A stretch of DNA of 64,000 nucleotides from contig NZ_JAIWPG020000003.1 in NCBI RefSeq assembly GCF_020532665.2, forward strand, positions 310,001 through 374,000, in the 5' to 3' direction. The notes below the pieces were generated by a model. The model worked only from the letters and a program-made list of their open reading frames with translations, was not told the origin of the DNA and did not search any database. A program made the translations under genes and the position numbers. This DNA is from Lelliottia sp. WAP21. Lineage in GTDB: Bacteria; Pseudomonadota; Gammaproteobacteria; Enterobacterales; Enterobacteriaceae. Below are positions 60,838 to 64,000 of the stretch, in pieces (position 1 is the stretch's first letter; each line of letters begins with the position of its first letter).

Positions 60838-61287
60838 TCATTTCTGCGTCTGTTCAATCACCCCTATCGCTTCCACTCTCACCTGATGTCGCCCACCCTC
60901 AAAGTCTGCATTGAGCCAGGCATCGACAATCATTTTTGCCAGCTCAAGACCCACAACACGTGAGCCAAATGCCAGTATATTGGTGTTGTTATGCTGCCTT
61001 GAAAGCTGCGCAGAATAAGGCTCACTACATACCACCGCACGAATGCCGGGGTATTTGTTGGCCGTAATAGAGATCCCGACGCCGGTACCACAAATTAAGA
61101 TGCCGCCATCAACCTCACCGTCGAGCAGGGACGTCGCAACAGCGCTGGCATAATGCGGGTAATCGGTGCGTTCGGGCGACCAGGTGCCCTTATCCACCAC
61201 CTCTACGCCACGCCCACGCAGATGGGCCAGTATGTCCTCTTTCAGTATGAAGCCAACGTGATCGCAACCAAACGCAATCCTTTTCAT
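60838..61287 (-). CDS. rpiB: Allose-6-phosphate / ribose-5-phosphate isomerase RpiB
   Basis: A 149-residue LacAB/RpiB-family sugar-phosphate isomerase. In E. coli RpiB interconverts ribose 5-phosphate and ribulose 5-phosphate and also isomerises allose 6-phosphate. Active-site segments GCDHVGF, TDYPHYA, CGTGVGIS (catalytic Cys) and SRQHNN are present. Divergent from alsR, whose product represses both in E. coli. Confidence 0.96.
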   Translation of the reverse strand: MKRIAFGCDHVGFILKEDILAHLRGRGVEVVDKGTWSPERTDYPHYASAVATSLLDGEVDGGILICGTGVGISITANKYPGIRAVVCSEPYSAQLSRQHNNTNILAFGSRVVGLELAKMIVDAWLNADFEGGRHQVRVEAIGVIEQTQK

Positions 61288-61638
61288 GATTTGCCTCTCA
61301 GTGAGTAAACTTTACGAACGCGATGTGTTTTGTGATTTAAGACCGGTCAGTTGTGCAATAAAACCACAAAACCATCGCGTTCTGAGCGTGTTCTACACCC
61401 CTGAGGATCGCATTTCAACCCTGACCTGATGGTTAAGTTTGCCTGTAAGTCTTAGCCCACTAAATGCCGAATAAATCAAGTAATTGATTTAGAACGAATT
61501 AAGCAACAACACACAGCCAAAAACTTCACAACCAATAAAACTTTATGAATTTACAAATTCTGTGAAGTCGCCAACATATTTCCCAGGAAGGTTGTGGTGA
61601 TATAGTGTCGTCTTCATTTTTAAGGACAAAAGAGAGCG
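61288..61638. other. Divergent control region rpiB / alsR
   Basis: 351 bases, A/T-rich near alsR, without a gene. Contains the palindromes listed next. A TTTTGTGATT half-site near 61333 might be part of a CRP site but lacks the second half. Confidence 0.6.
61523..61568. promoter_or_regulatory. Palindromic AlsR operator candidate
   Basis: GAATTT-AC-AAATTC (61547-61560) is a perfect palindrome, and an 8-bp inverted repeat ACTTCACA (61523-61530) / TGTGAAGT (61561-61568) flanks it. Located 70-115 bases before alsR in the divergent region, where the repressor should bind. Inference from symmetry only. Confidence 0.45.
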
Positions 61639-62529
61639 ATGAGTCAGTCTGAATTTGAAAAAGAGCTGCCCAATGGCATCGGTCTGGCACCTTACCTGCG
61701 CATGAAACAGGAAGGGATGACCGACAACGAGAGCCGTATTGTCGACTGGCTGCTTCAGCCAGGTAACCTGAGTGGTGTTTCGGCAATTAAAGACGTTGCC
61801 GAAACATTGATGGTTTCGGAAGCGATGATCGTCAAAGTGGCCAAACTGCTCGGCTTTAGCGGTTTTCGTAATCTGCGCGCTGCGCTTGTGGACTACTTCT
61901 CACAATCCGAGCAAGTACTCCCCGCTGAACTCGCCTTCGATGAAGCGCCACAGGATGTGGTTAATAAAGTATTCAACATTACGCTTCGCACCATTATGGA
62001 AGGCCAGTCGATTGTTAATGTGGATGAAATTCATCGCGCAGCACGTTTTTTCGCTCAGGCTAACCAGCGCGATCTCTACGGCGTCGGCGGCTCTAACGCC
62101 ATTTGCGCCGACATCCAGCACAAGTTTTTACGCATCGGGGTGCGCTGCCAGTCCTATCAGGACGCCCATATCATGATGATGTCAGCCTCGCTGCTGAAAG
62201 AGGGGGATGTCGTGTTGGTGGTAACACACTCCGGCCGCACCAGCGATGTGAAAGCCGCAGTAGAGTTAGCGAAAAAGAACGGCGCGAAGATTATCTGCAT
62301 AACCCATAGCTATCATTCGCCCATTGCCAAACTCGCTGATTATATTATTTGTTCGCCAGCACCAGAGACCCCTTTATTAGGGCGTAACGCTTCCGCGCGT
62401 ATATTACAACTCACACTATTAGATGCTTTATTTGTATCCGTTGCACAACAGAATATTGAACAAGCCACACTCAACATGCAAAAAACCGGCGCTATTGTGG
62501 ATTTCTTCTCCCCTGGCGCCCTGAAGTAA
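61639..62529 (+). CDS. alsR: RpiR/AlsR transcriptional repressor
   Basis: A 296-residue RpiR-family regulator: N-terminal HTH_6 domain (about 20-95; VSAIKDVAETLMVSEAMIVKVAKLLGFSGF) and a SIS sugar-phosphate-binding domain (about 135-265; GVGGSNAICADIQHKFLRIG, VVTHSGRTSD). In E. coli it represses rpiB and the als operon, relieved by D-allose. Good ribosome site (AGAGAGCG) is modest. It heads the als genes. Confidence 0.94.
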   Translation: MSQSEFEKELPNGIGLAPYLRMKQEGMTDNESRIVDWLLQPGNLSGVSAIKDVAETLMVSEAMIVKVAKLLGFSGFRNLRAALVDYFSQSEQVLPAELAFDEAPQDVVNKVFNITLRTIMEGQSIVNVDEIHRAARFFAQANQRDLYGVGGSNAICADIQHKFLRIGVRCQSYQDAHIMMMSASLLKEGDVVLVVTHSGRTSDVKAAVELAKKNGAKIICITHSYHSPIAKLADYIICSPAPETPLLGRNASARILQLTLLDALFVSVAQQNIEQATLNMQKTGAIVDFFSPGALK

Positions 62530-62538
62530 CGATAAAAG

Positions 62539-62564
62539 GTTGATCCCGTATTAGCGGGATCAAC
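62539..62564 (+). terminator. Hairpin between alsR and alsB
   Basis: A 10-bp perfect stem GTTGATCCCG/CGGGATCAAC with a 6-base loop, followed by A-rich sequence rather than T, so more likely a processing or stability element than a terminator. Confidence 0.5.
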
Positions 62565-62594
62565 AAAAATATACCCTACATTGAGAACACTGCT

Positions 62595-63530
62595 ATGAAT
62601 AAATATCTGAAATATTTCAGCGGCGCCGCTATGGGCTTAATATTGTCTACCAGTGCATTTGCTGCCGCAGAATATGCGGTAGTATTAAAAACATTGAACA
62701 ATCCATTCTGGGTGGATATGAAGAAAGGGATCGAAGATGAAGCAAAAACCCTGGGGGTAAGTGTTGATATTTTTGCTTCGCCGTCAGAAGGTGATTTTCA
62801 GTCTCAACTGCAGCTTTTTGAAGACTTGAGTAATAAGAAATACAAAGGCATTGCCTTTGCCCCACTCTCCTCGGTCAACCTGGTGATGCCCGTCTCACGC
62901 GCCTGGCAAAAAGGTATTTATCTGGTCAACCTCGATGAAAAAATCGATATGGATAATCTGAAAAAAGCCGGCGGTAACGTTGAAGGTTTTGTCACGACGG
63001 ATAACGTGGCCGTTGGGGCAAAAGGCGCAGGCTTTATCATTGATAAACTCGGTGTGCAGGGCGGTGAAGTTGCGATTATTGAAGGGAAAGCCGGTAACGC
63101 ATCAGGAGAGGCGCGCCGCAATGGCGCCACAGAAACCTTCAAAAAAGCAGGTCAGATCAAGCTCGTTGCCAGCCAGCCTGCCGACTGGGATCGCATTAAA
63201 GCCCTGGATGTCGCCACCAACGTTTTGCAGCGCAACCCAAATTTGAAAGCCTTCTACTGCGCAAACGACACCATGGCAATGGGCGTGGCGCAGGCGGTGG
63301 CAAACGCCGGTAAAACGGGAAAAGTGTTGGTCGTTGGCACGGATGGCATTCCTGAAGCACGCAAGATGGTCGACGCCGGGCAAATGACCGCTACCGTCGC
63401 GCAGAACCCAGCGGATATTGGTGCCACGGGCTTGAAGTTGATGGTGGATGCGGCGAAAACCGGCAAAGTGATCCCCCTAGAAAAAACGCCTGAATTCAAA
63501 CTGGTTGATTCGGTTCTGGTGACGAAATAA
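62595..63530 (+). CDS. alsB: D-allose-binding periplasmic protein AlsB
   Basis: A 311-residue ribose-binding-type periplasmic protein with a signal peptide ending SAFA (residue 23). Contains VVLKTLNNPFWVDMKKGIE, the sugar-binding start typical of the family, and FYCANDTMAMG. Closely like E. coli AlsB. Followed by a hairpin repeat before the ATPase gene. Confidence 0.96.
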   Translation: MNKYLKYFSGAAMGLILSTSAFAAAEYAVVLKTLNNPFWVDMKKGIEDEAKTLGVSVDIFASPSEGDFQSQLQLFEDLSNKKYKGIAFAPLSSVNLVMPVSRAWQKGIYLVNLDEKIDMDNLKKAGGNVEGFVTTDNVAVGAKGAGFIIDKLGVQGGEVAIIEGKAGNASGEARRNGATETFKKAGQIKLVASQPADWDRIKALDVATNVLQRNPNLKAFYCANDTMAMGVAQAVANAGKTGKVLVVGTDGIPEARKMVDAGQMTATVAQNPADIGATGLKLMVDAAKTGKVIPLEKTPEFKLVDSVLVTK

Positions 63531-63549
63531 CGGATATCCGGTGCGGTCA

Positions 63550-63588
63550 GATGCCCTCACCCCAGCCCTCTCCCACAGGGAGAAAGGG
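63550..63588. repeat. C/T-rich hairpin repeat between alsB and alsA
   Basis: GATGCCCTCACCCC, then CCCTCTCCC-ACA-GGGAGAAAGGG: the same repeat family as after phnD and phnP, in the opposite orientation. Confidence 0.8.
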
Positions 63589-63606
63589 ATAAAATAAGGA
63601 GTAAAC

Positions 63607-64000
63607 ATGGTCACGCCATATATCTCAATGGCGGGGATCGGCAAATCCTTTGGTCCGGTTCACGCATTAACGTCGGTTGATTTAACTATTTATCCCCACG
63701 AGATTCATGCGTTATTAGGAGAGAATGGCGCCGGTAAATCAACCTTAATGAAGGTTTTGTCGGGAATACATGAACCGACCAAAGGAACGATTACTATCAA
63801 CGGGGTAAATTACGACAAGCTCGATCATAAACTGGCAGCACAGTTGGGCATTGGCATAATTTACCAGGAACTTAGCGTTATCGATGAATTAACCGTTCTG
63901 GAGAATTTATATATTGGCCGTCACCTGACGAAAAAAATCTGTGGCGTCAATATCATCGACTGGAAAGAGATGCGTATTCGCGGCGCAATAATGCTTTTAC
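63607..64000 (+). CDS. alsA: D-allose ABC transporter ATP-binding protein AlsA (5' part)
   Basis: The first 131 codons of a sugar ABC ATPase cut by the window end. Starts MVTPYISMAGIGKSFGPVHA behind AAGGAG. Walker A GENGAGKST and the following LMKVLSGIHEPTKG are typical of duplicated-domain monosaccharide importers; expected full length about 510 residues. Partner of AlsB and a permease beyond the window. Confidence 0.96.
   Translation, partial: MVTPYISMAGIGKSFGPVHALTSVDLTIYPHEIHALLGENGAGKSTLMKVLSGIHEPTKGTITINGVNYDKLDHKLAAQLGIGIIYQELSVIDELTVLENLYIGRHLTKKICGVNIIDWKEMRIRGAIMLL

Noticed and set aside
61333..61348. CRP site between rpiB and alsR
   Set aside because: Only one TGTGA half-site; the second half does not match.

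Overview
This window looks like chromosome from an Enterobacteriaceae species close to Enterobacter or Lelliottia. The order tRNA-Gly, orn, rsgA, psd, mscM, epmA, frdABCD, blc, sugE, ecnBA, efp, epmB, yjeI, groESL, yjeH, fxsA, aspA, dcuA, cutA, dsbD, yjdC, tRNA-Phe, then proP, crfC, phn and als, follows the E. coli 93-94 min region. The inducible ampR-ampC pair between frd and blc, and ecnR beside the entericidins, are typical of Enterobacter/Citrobacter rather than E. coli. Family assignments rest on recognising protein sequences from memory; no database search was run.

Layout. 1-9.2 kb: two tRNA-Gly genes, oligoribonuclease, ribosome-maturation GTPase, phosphatidylserine decarboxylase, a large MscS-type channel, an amino-acid permease and the EF-P lysine ligase epmA. 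9.5-15 kb: the anaerobic fumarate reductase operon, then the divergent ampR/ampC beta-lactamase pair. 15.1-19.5 kb: lipocalin blc, the guanidinium exporter gene sugE with a recognisable guanidine-II riboswitch, ecnR with the two tiny entericidin lipoproteins (ecnA, ecnB), efp and epmB, so EF-P and both its lysylation enzymes lie within 11 kb. 19.6-32.2 kb: yjiHG, groESL with a sigma-32 promoter, yjeH, fxsA, aspA-dcuA (anaerobic aspartate/fumarate metabolism feeding Frd), cutA-dsbD-yjdC, and a LysE exporter with an AraC regulator.

32.3-41.3 kb is accessory. A tRNA-Phe gene is followed by a 3.3 kb insertion bounded by 259-260 bp direct repeats that begin with the last 20 bases of the tRNA. It carries regulator remnants and an intact AbiEi/AbiEii-type toxin-antitoxin pair with a palindrome upstream, but no integrase. 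After it come an unrecognised membrane protein, a two-gene small DMT exporter with a divergent LysR regulator, an unusual HdeD-like membrane protein fused to a domain that may be a permuted papain fold, and a NicO-family nickel/cobalt transporter.

41.4-64 kb: osmolyte transporter proP, kdgT with a strong KdgR operator candidate, the dynamin-like crfC and its partner yjcZ, yjdM-yjdN, the complete phosphonate uptake and C-P lyase operon phnCDEFGHIJKLMNOP, yjdP, then rpiB divergent from alsR-alsB-alsA (D-allose; alsA runs off the end). A family of C/T-rich hairpin repeats lies directly behind both periplasmic binding-protein genes (phnD, alsB) and as a three-unit tandem array after phnP.
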